Below are positions 26,227-35,030 of a DNA stretch of 56,076 nt, in pieces. This stretch comes from Methanobrevibacter sp. (GTDB taxonomy: Archaea > Methanobacteriota > Methanobacteria > Methanobacteriales > Methanobacteriaceae). The first letter of the stretch is position 1; each line of letters begins with the position of its first letter. The notes under the pieces were generated by a model. It saw only the letters and a list, made by a program, of their open reading frames with translations, ran no database searches and was not told the origin of the DNA. The position numbers were made by a program, and so were the translations under genes. The DNA lies in the NCBI RefSeq assembly GCF_017431965.1, contig NZ_JAFRKB010000050.1, positions 1 through 56,076 of the forward strand, in the 5' to 3' direction.

Positions 26227-27147
26227 ATGGTTGAAACTTATGTTTTTGGACATAAAAGTCCAGATAGTGACTCAATTACATCAAGTCTAGTAATGACTAA
26301 CTTAGAAAAAGAATTAGGTAACAGTGAAGCTAAAGCTTACAGATTAGGTAACATTAACAAAGAAACAGAATTTATTTTAAACTATTTAGGCATTGAAGCA
26401 CCTGAACTTTTGGAAAGTGTTGAAGATGGCGCCAACGTTATTTTGGTTGATCACAACTCTCCTGCAGAGTCTGTAGATAACTTGGAAAATGCAAACATTC
26501 TAAAAGTTGTTGACCACCATAAATTGGCCTTGGAAACTTCATACCCTTTATTCTTAAGATTTGAACCTGTTGGTTGTACAGAAACAATTTTATGCAAATT
26601 ATATGAAGAGAATGGCGTGGAAATTACAAAAGAGATTGCAACTTTGATGTTGTCTGCAATCATTTCAGACACTTTGCTTTTAAAGTCACCTACCACAACT
26701 GAAGATGATAAAAAAGCAGTAGAAAAACTCGCTGAAATTGCTGAAATCGATGCTGAAGAATATGGTTTGGAAATGCTTAAGGCAGGTACAGATTTAAGTA
26801 GCTTTTCAATTGATGAGATTTTGGCATTGGATGCAAAACAAATTGACTTTAAAGATGTCAAATCAATTGTAAATCAGGTCAATACTGCTGATATATGCGA
26901 TGTCATGGCAATGAAAGAAGATTTGGAAGCGGGCATGAACAAAATTATCGAAGAGGAAAGCTTGGATTTATTCATGCTTTTAATCACTGATATTGTTAAC
27001 AGCAACTCTCAAGTAATTGCACTTGGGAAAAATGCAAGTTTAGTTGAAAAGGCATATGGTGTTAAATTAGAAGATAACACAGTTTTACTTGAGGGAGTCG
27101 TTTCCCGTAAAAAACAGGTAGTGCCTATAATGACTGAAAATGCATAA
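26227..27147 (+). CDS. ppaC: Manganese-dependent inorganic pyrophosphatase (DHH family)
   Basis: 306 residues. Family II pyrophosphatase hydrolyses PPi to phosphate, pulling biosynthetic reactions. N-terminal DHH domain motifs: FGHKSPDSDSITSS (GHxxPDxD), ILVDHNSP and the DHH motif in VVDHHKL; the C-terminal DHHA2-type half ends VVSRKKQVVP with the substrate-binding SRKKQ. Length is usual for the family. The ribosome binding site GGAAAGG precedes ATG. Adenylating enzymes of the neighbouring island release PPi, but this gene is likely a housekeeping gene. Confidence 0.95.
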   Translation: MVETYVFGHKSPDSDSITSSLVMTNLEKELGNSEAKAYRLGNINKETEFILNYLGIEAPELLESVEDGANVILVDHNSPAESVDNLENANILKVVDHHKLALETSYPLFLRFEPVGCTETILCKLYEENGVEITKEIATLMLSAIISDTLLLKSPTTTEDDKKAVEKLAEIAEIDAEEYGLEMLKAGTDLSSFSIDEILALDAKQIDFKDVKSIVNQVNTADICDVMAMKEDLEAGMNKIIEEESLDLFMLLITDIVNSNSQVIALGKNASLVEKAYGVKLEDNTVLLEGVVSRKKQVVPIMTENA

Positions 27148-27196
27148 TTTTTAGGTTTTTCTAAAATCAAGCATATATTGTGTTATTCATATAAAG

Positions 27197-27206
27197 ATTT
27201 ATAAAG
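27197..27206 (+). promoter_or_regulatory. TATA box of the candidate RNA
   Basis: ATTTATAAAG. Transcription would start about 25-30 bases downstream, that is, at about 27229, which is where hairpin 1 of the candidate RNA begins. Confidence 0.5.
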
Positions 27207-27228
27207 TAGTTTAGTAAAAGATATAATT

Positions 27229-27341
27229 AGATGTATTTTTAATACATCTCTAATCAATCCGTTTTGGATATTATTAGGCGGAGAGCATAATTAAAAAAAT
27301 TGTCTAAAAATTGGACTTAGAAACTAACAATTAATTATGCT
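27229..27341 (+). ncRNA. Candidate structured RNA (three tandem hairpins), free-standing or 5' leader of mtnA
   Basis: Three hairpins lie head to tail. Hairpin 1: AGATGTAT (27229-27236) with ATACATCT (27242-27249), loop TTTTA. Hairpin 2: CTAAT and ATCC (27250-27260) with GGAT and ATTAG (27266-27277). Hairpin 3: AGCATAATT (27284-27292) with AATTATGCT (27333-27341), then AATTGT with ACAATT, then CTAA with TTAG. The block starts at the predicted transcription start and is followed by TTTTCAACTTTTTTT, a terminator-like run. It could be a small RNA of about 120 nt or a regulatory leader of the gene at 27387. No known class (riboswitch, H/ACA with K-turn, box C/D) is recognised. Confidence 0.5.
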
Positions 27342-27386
27342 TTTCAACTTTTTTTATAATATTTTTTTAATTATAAGGGTGTTATA

Positions 27387-28316
27387 ATGAAAACACTTGA
27401 ATGGGAAGAAAATAAATTAAAACTTATTGATCAAACAAAACTTCCTGATGAACTTACTTATGTGTATTGTGATAATTATCAGGATGTAATTGTGGCTATT
27501 CGTGACATGATTGTTCGGGGTGCTCCTGCCATTGGTGTTTCTGCAGCATTTGGTATGGCTCTTGCGGATATTGAAGGTGTTGATTTGGAAAAAGCAGCGG
27601 CAGAAATTAAGGCTGCAAGGCCAACAGCAGTCAATTTATTCTGGGCTGTTGACAGAGTATTAAATAGCGATAATCCACTCGATGAAGCTTTAAAAATGTA
27701 TGAAGAGGATATGGCAACAAACAGGGCCATTGGAAAATATGGTGCTGAAGTCATTGATGAAGGAGATACGATTTTAACTCATTGTAATGCGGGAGCTCTT
27801 GCATGCGTTGATTATGGAACTGCGTTAGGAGTTATAAGGGCAGCACATGAACAGGGGAAAAATATTAATGTAATTTGTGATGAGACTCGTCCCCGTGGAC
27901 AGGGTGCTAGTTTGAGTGTGTGGGAAATGCAGCAGGAAAACATTCCTGTCAAACTGATTCCTGATGTCGCTTCAGGATTTTTAATGTCTCAAGGCAAAAT
28001 TGATAAAGTGGTTATCGGTGCAGATCGAATAGCTAAAGGCGGTGTTGTAAATAAGGTTGGTTCGTTTATGGTTGCATTGGCCGCTAAATATCATAATATT
28101 CCATTTTATGTTGCAGCTCCATACTCCACATTTGACAATGAAATATCCATCTTTGATACTGTTATTGAAGAGAGGGATGGTGATGAAGTAAGGTACTATG
28201 GAGGGGCCAGAATCTGTCCTGAAGGAACTGAAGTAATCAATCCTGCATTTGATATCACTCCGAAAGAGTTTATTACAGGTATAATTACTGAAAAGGGAAT
28301 CATTGACCCTATCTAG
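27387..28316 (+). CDS. mtnA: S-methyl-5-thioribose-1-phosphate isomerase (eIF2B-related)
   Basis: 309 residues. MtnA isomerises methylthioribose-1-phosphate to the ribulose form in methionine salvage; in methanogens the same family can serve other sugar phosphates. Motifs: RGAPAIGVSAAFGMAL (substrate loop), THCNAGALA (active-site Cys), CDETRPRGQGA, and GADRIAKGGVVNKVGSF with the catalytic Asp. AAGGGTG precedes ATG at a normal spacing. The related ribose-1,5-bisphosphate isomerase is a less likely alternative because of the GAPAIG signature. It is preceded by the structured block at 27229. Confidence 0.88.
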   Translation: MKTLEWEENKLKLIDQTKLPDELTYVYCDNYQDVIVAIRDMIVRGAPAIGVSAAFGMALADIEGVDLEKAAAEIKAARPTAVNLFWAVDRVLNSDNPLDEALKMYEEDMATNRAIGKYGAEVIDEGDTILTHCNAGALACVDYGTALGVIRAAHEQGKNINVICDETRPRGQGASLSVWEMQQENIPVKLIPDVASGFLMSQGKIDKVVIGADRIAKGGVVNKVGSFMVALAAKYHNIPFYVAAPYSTFDNEISIFDTVIEERDGDEVRYYGGARICPEGTEVINPAFDITPKEFITGIITEKGIIDPI

Positions 28317-28319
28317 TTG

Positions 28320-28361
28320 ATGTTTTGTTATATTTCAAAACATTGCTTTTTTTTATTTTTT
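28320..28361 (+). terminator. Hairpin plus T-run after mtnA
   Basis: ATGTTTTG (28320-28327) pairs with CAAAACAT (28336-28343) across an 8-base loop; a run of T follows (28347-28354, 28356-28361). Confidence 0.65.
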
Positions 28362-28377
28362 CAAGTATTGACGCGAT

Positions 28378-29382
28378 TCAGGTATTTTTAATTTTACCGT
28401 CAATCGCTATGTGCCATTCACCCGGTGATGTTGATTTTACTTTGTGTGCATTGATGATTTCGACTTCCTTGTTTTTCCTTAAACAAGCATCTTTCAGTCG
28501 TTTTATTCCGGTTTCATATGAATCAGAAAATTCATAATAATTGATTATTCCATCATCTTCAATCAAATCAACAGCAAGGTCAAGGAAAGTATAGGCAAGT
28601 CCTGGCAAGTTCATGATTATCCTATCAAATTTGCATTTAAAGCCTTTGCTCACTTCATTAATATCTCCGGTGTATGTTTCAATATGTCCTTTTAATTTAT
28701 TGAGCTTAATATTTTCATTTAAATATCTGATTGCGGATTCATTAATATCAACAGCAACAATATCAGCATCTTTATTTCTTGCAATAACTATTGGAAATGG
28801 TCCGATTCCGCAGAACATGTCAAGTATTTTTTCACCATCTCTAACGCTTTCCATTACACGTTTCCTTTCAGTTGCAAGTCTTGGTGAAAAATAAACTTCA
28901 CGGACATCCAATTTCAATCTTGCGCCATGCTCCCTGTGAATTGTAACGGAATCGTCAACTCCGGATAAAAATTCCAAATCACGCACACGTGTTGTTCCTT
29001 TGATTGCACTTCTTTTCATATAAATTGATCTTCTTTTGGTAAACTTCAGTGCAGCATCCCCGATAATCTGTTTTTTTGATTCTAAATTTTCAGGAATTTC
29101 TAAAATGACGATATCGCCTATTGTGTCGAAAGATGTCCTGAGGGTTTCTATTTCATCTGATGTTAATTCATCTTCGAGCAATTCAGAAAAGCTATGGGGC
29201 ACCTTTTTAATTGGCTCAAGGGCAATGTCAACAATTTCGAAGCCATCAACATCATCATTAATGGGAATAAATCCATAATCCTTTTCAGCCTTTATTCGAA
29301 AGTCCATGTTCATTAGACCTTCTTCCATTAATTTTATACGAATATCATTCAATTGCTTTAATGGAACTTTTACACATTTCAT
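28378..29382 (-). CDS. trm5: tRNA (guanine37-N1)-methyltransferase, Trm5 family
   Basis: 334 residues. Trm5 methylates G37 next to the anticodon using S-adenosylmethionine. Motifs: REHGARLKLDVREVYFSPRLATER, the class I methyltransferase loop DMFCGIGPFPI, VAVDINE and the NLPG catalytic motif in IIMNLPGLA. The N-terminal domain (residues 1-~110, KVPLKQLNDIRIKL) is of the archaeal Trm5 type. The C-terminus SPGEWHIAIDGKI also fits. No ribosome binding site is evident. It is convergent with mtnA, with the terminator hairpin between them. Confidence 0.85.
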   Translation of the reverse strand: MKCVKVPLKQLNDIRIKLMEEGLMNMDFRIKAEKDYGFIPINDDVDGFEIVDIALEPIKKVPHSFSELLEDELTSDEIETLRTSFDTIGDIVILEIPENLESKKQIIGDAALKFTKRRSIYMKRSAIKGTTRVRDLEFLSGVDDSVTIHREHGARLKLDVREVYFSPRLATERKRVMESVRDGEKILDMFCGIGPFPIVIARNKDADIVAVDINESAIRYLNENIKLNKLKGHIETYTGDINEVSKGFKCKFDRIIMNLPGLAYTFLDLAVDLIEDDGIINYYEFSDSYETGIKRLKDACLRKNKEVEIINAHKVKSTSPGEWHIAIDGKIKNT

Positions 29383-29446
29383 AAGTTTTTTTATGTTTAA
29401 ATTATTATTTAAGATATGTGTTAAATGGTGATGAGTAGGTATAAGT

Positions 29447-30477
29447 TCAAACTAGATAATTTTTAAGTTTAACATATATCTCAGCAAGTACAACAGAAGC
29501 AATAATAATCAATAATAAAACTGCAATTGCAATAAACAAATTGGTTTCAATAAATAGATAAGGATACAGATATGTTAAAGAAAGAATCAGTATCCATTGG
29601 ATAATATAGATTATTGTAACGTTTCCGCTTGTTCTTTTAACAAGATTATTGATTGTTGACGAACATTTTTTGGATATGAAGTAAAAAATAGAAGTAATAA
29701 AAAGGGCAATTATAATTAAAATAAAAATGTCCGGTATTGATATATGCAGATATGCTAATTTTTCAGGAACTGTGCCTCCTGTAACGGAAAACATGCCTCT
29801 TAAAGATAAAAATCCTATAATTACCATTATTAAGGCCATAAGGCCTGAGACTTCGAAAATCTTTTTATATAATTTTTCTTTATTGTTGCATCTGATTAAA
29901 TTCTCACCAAACAGCATTCCGCAAACAGGCAAAACAAGCCAATTAAATAAAGGAAAACAACTAACGATATAGTCGCCAATGGTTTCAAAAAAGTGACCCA
30001 ACAGCTGATTTAGGTACATGTTGGCTATGGTAAAATCGGGAGTATAAGTTGCTATTAAAGATAATAAAATACTTATTATGAATATTTCAATGGTTCTCAT
30101 ATTTAATTTTTTAAAAATCCCCATCAGAATGAAAGTTATGCCTGCAAATTGCAAGATGTCATTTGCTAAAAAAGACAATAGGGCATATTCCATTGGAACT
30201 CCGGCACCATAGTTGGAAAGGAAATATAGTGTATTGACTATTAAACCAAGTAATAATAATTTGATTCCCCTAATAATAAACTTCTCGGTGAGCTGTGTCG
30301 GGTATATGCCATTCCGATTCCCATTGCAAACATGAAAATGGGAGCGGAACATTGGCATAATATGAACACTATGAGTATCTCTGTATCGTAGTCAATGTCA
30401 CCAAATGTACAAAAAGCAAAATAATGAGTAACAATCATCAATATAATTGCAAAAACTTTTGCAAAATCCCATTCCAT
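29447..30477 (-). pseudogene. Frameshifted DUF1624/HGSNAT-like membrane acyltransferase
   Basis: Two minus-strand frames together make one protein. The first (30477 to ~30290) starts MEWDFAKVFAIILMIVTHYF, typical of the first helix of heparan-alpha-glucosaminide N-acetyltransferase-like proteins, and runs to GMAYTRHS. The second (to 29447) continues in another frame with QLTEKFIIRGIKLLLLGLIV and six more hydrophobic helices. The join lies at about 30290-30302, where a single-base change restores a continuous reading frame of about 343 codons. Both parts are otherwise undamaged, so this is either a very recent mutation or a sequencing error. GGAAG precedes the ATG at 30477. Confidence 0.75.
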
Positions 30478-30634
30478 CTGTCTTCCAGGGTTTACCCATT
30501 ACTGAAAATGTTTTCCATGATGATATTATGTCATTTTTATTATTTTAAGTTTGGTTTTGATTTCTGCTTGTAGGTTTCGGCGAAACTTCTTTTCAATAGG
30601 GAGATATGTTTTTAAATAGTGGGATTCTAAAAGC

Positions 30635-30644
30635 TTTATATAAT
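30635..30644 (+). promoter_or_regulatory. TATA box of dphB
   Basis: TTTATATAAT is 21-30 bases upstream of the dphB ATG at 30665. Transcription would start at or next to the ATG and no ribosome binding site is present, so this mRNA is probably leaderless, as for the NRPS. Confidence 0.55.
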
Positions 30645-30664
30645 TTTTCAATATATATAATAAT

Positions 30665-31456
30665 ATGTTTTATTTAGTGGGTTTAGGATTATTTGATGAA
30701 AAGGATATATCTTTAAAAGGTTTAGAATGCTTAAGAAATGTTGACAAGATTTATGCCGAATTTTTCACATCTAGATTATTCGGTTCCAGTTTTGAAGCTA
30801 TTGAACAGTTAATAGGAAAAGAAATAGAAGTTTTAGTCAGGGGTGAAGTTGAAGAGGAATCCAAATTTATTGAAGAGGCTAAGACTTCTGATGTTGCTTT
30901 AATTACTGGTGGAGATCCGTTAATTGCCACAACCCACAGTGATTTCATTGTTCAGTGCTCTAAAAAGGGAATTGATTATGAAATTATTCATGGATCTTCA
31001 ATATTATCTTCTGCACCGGCCATTTCAGGTCTTCAGGGATACAAATTCGGCAAGGTTACTACAATTCCATTTCCGGATTATAATTTTTATCCAAAATCCC
31101 CTTATGAGGCTATTGAAGAGAATCTGAAAATGGATTTACATACCCTTGTTTTGCTGGATATTCAGGCTCATAAAGACAGGTACATGACTGTCAATGAAGG
31201 CTTGGAATATTTGATTAGCATTAAAAACGATTTGGACCGTGAAGGACTAATTACAGAAGATACTTTAGCTATGGGCATTGCACGTGTCGGGTCTAGGGAC
31301 GTTGTTGTAAAAGCAGGTAAAATTGAAGAATTAATAGACTATGATTTTGGAGGGCCTCTCCATTGTATTGTAATTCCATCCAAACTCCACATTGTTGAAG
31401 CTGAATATTTGGTTGAGATAGCCGGAGCTAATCCAGAAATTCTCAATGAAAATTAG
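30665..31456 (+). CDS. dphB: Diphthine synthase
   Basis: 263 residues. DphB (Dph5) trimethylates the modified histidine of elongation factor 2 to form diphthine. The sequence opens MFYLVGLGLFDEKDISLKGLE, the hallmark of the family, followed by YAEFFTSR, VALITGGDPLIATTH (tetrapyrrole-methylase fold SAM loop) and VIHGSSILSSAP-type strand (here IIHGSSILSSAPAISGL). Length is usual. The gene stands alone, with a TATA box close to the start codon and an intrinsic-type terminator after it. Confidence 0.95.
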   Translation: MFYLVGLGLFDEKDISLKGLECLRNVDKIYAEFFTSRLFGSSFEAIEQLIGKEIEVLVRGEVEEESKFIEEAKTSDVALITGGDPLIATTHSDFIVQCSKKGIDYEIIHGSSILSSAPAISGLQGYKFGKVTTIPFPDYNFYPKSPYEAIEENLKMDLHTLVLLDIQAHKDRYMTVNEGLEYLISIKNDLDREGLITEDTLAMGIARVGSRDVVVKAGKIEELIDYDFGGPLHCIVIPSKLHIVEAEYLVEIAGANPEILNEN

Positions 31457-31471
31457 TTTAAAGGGGGGAGT

Positions 31472-31507
31472 GGAAGTAGTAGTGTTTCTTTCTACTTCCT
31501 TTTTTTT
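31472..31507 (+). terminator. Hairpin plus T-run after dphB
   Basis: GGAAGTAG (31472-31479) pairs with CTACTTCC (31492-31499) over a 12-base loop, followed by eight T (31500-31507). This looks like a bacterial intrinsic terminator. Confidence 0.7.
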
Positions 31508-31879
31508 AATGAAACATATTCTAAACATTTTTTGGAGATTATAAAATGGTTGACTGATGTTCACATTAGACATGAAATTTTATTCACATCGATTATTAGT
31601 TATATTTTTATTATATATAAAGGTTTTTATTTTATTTTACACCTTTTTTGCAATATTTTTATTGATTTGTTCATCAATATTTTTCCATTAAAGTTTTTGA
31701 ATAATAAAAAATCATTTTTAATGCTTTATTTTTATTTTTTTCAATAATTTTTATACACTTCATGTATTCCTCATTTAGGCATTGATTTTTGGGGGCTTTG
31801 TCTAGTTGGATATTGTTACTAATTTTTTTTTAATCGGAAATATTTAATATGTTAAAGTGATAAATAGTTAATATGTAAG
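31508..31879. other. AT-rich intergenic region, no gene seen
   Basis: About 370 bases, very AT-rich with many T-runs. Short frames here have no ribosome binding site or domain. An ATATTTAATATG-like sequence near 31841-31852 could serve as the TATA region of the next gene. Nothing else recognised. Confidence 0.5.
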
Positions 31880-32338
31880 GTGGTGAATAAAATATCCGTT
31901 CATGAACGTTTACTGCTTCTTGAAAAAAGGAACAACAAATTGAAATCTTTATTGTTACATAGTAAATTGAAATATGGCAGTTATTCATATAAGCACCTTG
32001 AAGATAAAATATTACTTATTTTAAATGAATATAAATTTAATAAATCAATTGTATTATCTGCTTTTAACAATGGAATCGATCCTAGTTTGGCTATTAAGTG
32101 GTTTGTAGAGGGTCAAAAGGGAAATCCTAATTTTGAAACATTCTATTCTGGAATAAAAAGAGTTAATAAGTGGCCGGATGTTGAAGAAGAAATTGTTTAT
32201 GAGAAAAAATATGATCTTGAGCATACGGGCAATAGCTGGGTTTATACCACATATGTTGATGATAAGAAGTTATCAATAATTTCCTCTGATTTGAATCATT
32301 TAAGGGAAAAAGTTTTGGACAAGGGGCTTCCGTTATAA
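31880..32338 (+). CDS. Unrecognised 152-residue protein
   Basis: A soluble, Lys/Leu-rich protein. The N-terminal half is helical (residues 1-55, ERLLLLEKRNNKLKSLLLHSKLKYG), then NGIDPSLAIKWFVEGQKGNPNFETFYSGIKRVN looks like a compact helical region, and the C-terminal part is beta-like (IVYEKKYDLEHTGNSWVYTTYVDDKKLS). The start must be GTG at 31880 or 31883, preceded by TAAGG; no ATG is near. I recognise no family. It lies alone at the left edge of the accessory region and could be a regulator or part of a lineage-specific family. Confidence 0.55.
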   Translation: MVNKISVHERLLLLEKRNNKLKSLLLHSKLKYGSYSYKHLEDKILLILNEYKFNKSIVLSAFNNGIDPSLAIKWFVEGQKGNPNFETFYSGIKRVNKWPDVEEEIVYEKKYDLEHTGNSWVYTTYVDDKKLSIISSDLNHLREKVLDKGLPL

Positions 32339-32402
32339 ATAATAGTTTGTGGCTATTTTTTTTATAAATGTGGATAAGAATAAATTAATTAAAAAGCTTT
32401 TT

Positions 32403-32552
32403 TTATTTTATATAAAAGCTTGTAGTACTATACTCTCCGAAGAAATCATCATCACCATTAAATTCACACTCGATTCGATGGGTCTCGGGGGATAAATGAT
32501 AATTGATAAATCCAATAATGACATTTCCATAATCAGGGTAAGCTGATAATTA
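32403..32552 (-). pseudogene. Truncated copy of the secreted Ig-like gene at 35730
   Basis: Read on the minus strand this encodes an in-frame C-terminal fragment (ending FYIK then a stop) that aligns without gaps to the last ~45 codons of the gene at 35730-36170: YPDYGNVIIGF versus YPDDGNVVIGF, YHLSPETHR versus YHLSPGKHR, ECEFNGDDDFF versus ECEFDGDDNFF. Upstream there is an in-frame stop and then, at 32563, the adhesin promoter region starts, so the N-terminal two thirds and signal peptide are gone. Confidence 0.8.
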
Positions 32553-32624
32553 TAGAAATGCTTAATATTTTAATTTTATACAAATATGTAATGAGGAAAA
32601 GATATTTTTGGAGGAAAAACATTT

Positions 32625-34772
32625 ATGCTAAATAAAAAGATTATGATGCTTGCATTAGTTATTTTGAGTTTATTGGCAATATCAAACGTCAGTGCAAGTG
32701 AAATAACTGACGGTACATCGGATTTACTCAGTAGTAATAATGATGAGGCAATAATTGATTTAAATGAGGATAAAGGATTGTTTGAAAGTAATTCTGATGG
32801 GACATTTACAGATTTAGCTAATGAAATAGTTAATGCAACTGGTGAGTTGAATTTAACTAGAAATTATGTTTATCGTGATGATGATTCCGATTATAAAGAG
32901 GGAATAGTTATTGATAAAAAAATAACTATTAACGGAAACGGGTTTACAATAAACGGAAATAATCAAACAAGGATTTTTAATGTTACCTCTTCAAATGTAA
33001 TCTTTAACAATATTTGCTTTATGAATTCTTACAGTTCAGGTTCTGGTGGTGCTATTTATGGTAAGGGTTCTTCTGCTGTGAATTGTACTTTTATTGGTAA
33101 TTCTGCTGCTTCTGGTGGTGCTATTTATGGTAGGGGTTCTTCTGCTTTGAATTGTACTTTTATTGGTAATTCTGCTCTTAATCAGGGTGGTGGTGCCATG
33201 TCCAGCGGGTCTGCTGTGAATTGTACTTTTATTGGTAATTCTGCTCTTAATCAGGGTGGTGGTGCCATGTCCAGCGGGTCTGCTGTGAATTGTACTTTTA
33301 TTGGCAATTCTGCAAGGTATGGCGGGGCCATGGCAGGTTATTCTGCTATTAATAGTACTTTTATTAATAATTCTGCATGGGATTATGGGGGTGCTTTCTC
33401 TGGTAAGGGTTCTTCTGCTGTGAACTGTACTTTCATTGGTAATTCTGCTGGGGATTATGGTGGCGCTATGGCTTATGTTTCTTCTGCTGATGGCTGTACT
33501 TTTATTAATAATTCTGCAGTTAGGTATGGAGGTGCTATGTATGACGGTTCTGCTGTTAACTCTATTTTTATTAATAATTCTGCTGGGGATTATGGTGGTG
33601 GAGCTATATTTAGCGGTTCTGCTGTGAGATGTACTTTTGTTAATAATGATGTTAGTGGTGTTGATTGTGTAAATTGTACTTTTATTCCTGTGGCAACTGT
33701 AATCAATGCTCCGGATTTAACTACTGTTTATGGCGCTTGTGAAAAATTAGTTATAACATTAACAGACATTGAGGGAAATGTGTTAAGTGGAGCGCAAATT
33801 ACAGTATTATTAAATAACAAATCTTATGAAGAGTGCACTGATTCTAAAGGTGAAGTTTCAATTGCCATTCCCAATAATTTAAATCCAAGCAACTATGCAG
33901 CAACTATATCCTATGCTGGGGATGACATATACTTGCCTTCAAACTCCACAGCATATGTAATAGTAAACAAGGCAAAAACTAATCTTTCAATTGCCTATAA
34001 TGCCGGTGAACTTGTTGCTACTTTAATTAACAATGTCACTGGTCAGTATATTAAGGGTGCTAATGTAATATTCACTGTTAATGGTGAGAAATACACTGCT
34101 AAAACTGATTTAAATGGTAAAGCTAAAGTAAGTATCTCCGGTTTGGCTCCTGGCACTTACGAAGCTGCTGTTTCCTATAATGGTAATAGCAAGTATTGTG
34201 CATCAAGCGGAACTTTCAATGTTGTTGTAAATAAAATATCAACAAGCATTTCACTTTATTATGATTCTGAAACTAGGGAACTGGTCGCTACACTAATCAA
34301 CGCCGAAACGGGTATTGGCATTACTGGCGCTAATGTTGTGTTTAACATAAATGGTGTAAAAACAGTTTTAAAAACAAAAAATGGAAAAGCAAGGTTTTCA
34401 ATTGGTGATGTGAATCCAAACACTTTCAATGGAGGTGTTTCATATGGGGGTAACAGTAAATACTTCAAGTCAACCGCTTCAATAAAGATTGTTGAAGGCA
34501 AAATGCCGACTGTCATATCCAATGTATATGATAAGTATGCTGGTGAGGTTGTTGCAACATTAATCAATTTTGAAAATGGTAATGCAATTAAAGGTGCTAA
34601 TGTCGTGTTTAATGTGAATGGTGTGAAAACTGTTTTAAAAACTGATAAGTTAGGCCAAGTTAAAATTTCAGTTGTCGATTTTGATTCAGGAGTTTTGTCT
34701 GTTGGGAGCTCTTATGGCGGAAACAGTAAATATGGCGGATCGACTGCAGGCATAAACATTGTTAAAAGTTAA
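32625..34772 (+). CDS. Adhesin-like secreted protein: beta-helix plus Ig-like repeats
   Basis: 715 residues. A signal peptide (1-~25, ending VSA-S) is followed by a linker, then residues ~115-345 contain at least ten short repeats around CTFIGNSA / GGAIYG / GGAMSSGSAVN, which form a parallel beta-helix like polymorphic membrane or Pmp-type proteins. From ~355 on there are four Ig-like units of ~90 residues, each with a pattern such as ELVATLIN...GANVxFxVNGxK and SYxGNSKY. There is no C-terminal membrane anchor or sorting motif that I can see. GGAGG precedes ATG. Such proteins abound in Methanobrevibacter and are thought to bind host, bacterial or protozoal surfaces. The upstream 60 bases and signal peptide are duplicated, in decayed form, at 36384. 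Confidence 0.85.
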   Translation: MLNKKIMMLALVILSLLAISNVSASEITDGTSDLLSSNNDEAIIDLNEDKGLFESNSDGTFTDLANEIVNATGELNLTRNYVYRDDDSDYKEGIVIDKKITINGNGFTINGNNQTRIFNVTSSNVIFNNICFMNSYSSGSGGAIYGKGSSAVNCTFIGNSAASGGAIYGRGSSALNCTFIGNSALNQGGGAMSSGSAVNCTFIGNSALNQGGGAMSSGSAVNCTFIGNSARYGGAMAGYSAINSTFINNSAWDYGGAFSGKGSSAVNCTFIGNSAGDYGGAMAYVSSADGCTFINNSAVRYGGAMYDGSAVNSIFINNSAGDYGGGAIFSGSAVRCTFVNNDVSGVDCVNCTFIPVATVINAPDLTTVYGACEKLVITLTDIEGNVLSGAQITVLLNNKSYEECTDSKGEVSIAIPNNLNPSNYAATISYAGDDIYLPSNSTAYVIVNKAKTNLSIAYNAGELVATLINNVTGQYIKGANVIFTVNGEKYTAKTDLNGKAKVSISGLAPGTYEAAVSYNGNSKYCASSGTFNVVVNKISTSISLYYDSETRELVATLINAETGIGITGANVVFNINGVKTVLKTKNGKARFSIGDVNPNTFNGGVSYGGNSKYFKSTASIKIVEGKMPTVISNVYDKYAGEVVATLINFENGNAIKGANVVFNVNGVKTVLKTDKLGQVKISVVDFDSGVLSVGSSYGGNSKYGGSTAGINIVKS
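33171..33308 (+). repeat. Exact 69-base tandem duplication inside the adhesin gene
   Basis: Bases 33171-33239 and 33240-33308 are identical except for the last codon (GGT versus GGC changes within the GlyAsn end), encoding SALNQGGGAMSSGSAVNCTF repeated twice. The in-frame 23-residue unit indicates a recent slippage or recombination event that changes beta-helix length. Confidence 0.85.
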
Positions 34773-34923
34773 GGGAATTAAATTTTTCCTTTAAATTTAT
34801 CATTATTCCATTTTTTAAAACTTATTTTAATATTGATATTCTGCTGTAGCTACAAATAATTATGTATTGATGCATATTTTTAAAAATAACTGATTGATAT
34901 TCATTATTTTATCATTTAAACAT

Positions 34924-34959
34924 GCAAGTGAGTACTTACATTCGATTAGCTTTATATAT
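34924..34959 (+). promoter_or_regulatory. Inverted-repeat element plus BRE/TATA, site 3 of 3
   Basis: GCAAGTGAGTACTTAC (34924-34939), then 12 bases, then TTATATAT (34952-34959), the same spacing as at 1593 and 4450. It serves the secreted protein gene at 35031. The consensus of the three copies is GYAAGTKRGYRCTTAC. Confidence 0.75.
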
Positions 34960-35030
34960 GGTCTCTTATAAATTAATAATTAATTGAAATAAACTTATTT
35001 ATTTAAAAACAGTTTATAGGAAGACAAAAT

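Noticed and set aside
27229..27341. SAM- or SAH-type riboswitch before mtnA
   Set aside because: The salvage link is attractive, but none of the known SAM/SAH aptamer motifs is visible, and the T-run is too far from the start codon to infer control.
33436..33627. Hydrophobic reading frame inside the adhesin (many Leu/Ile/Val)
   Set aside because: It is an out-of-frame reading of the Ala/Ser/Asn repeats, with no ribosome binding site.
33030..33680. Repeat array in the adhesin as a CRISPR-like array
   Set aside because: Repeats are in-frame, coding, unequal in length, and lack unique spacers of constant size.
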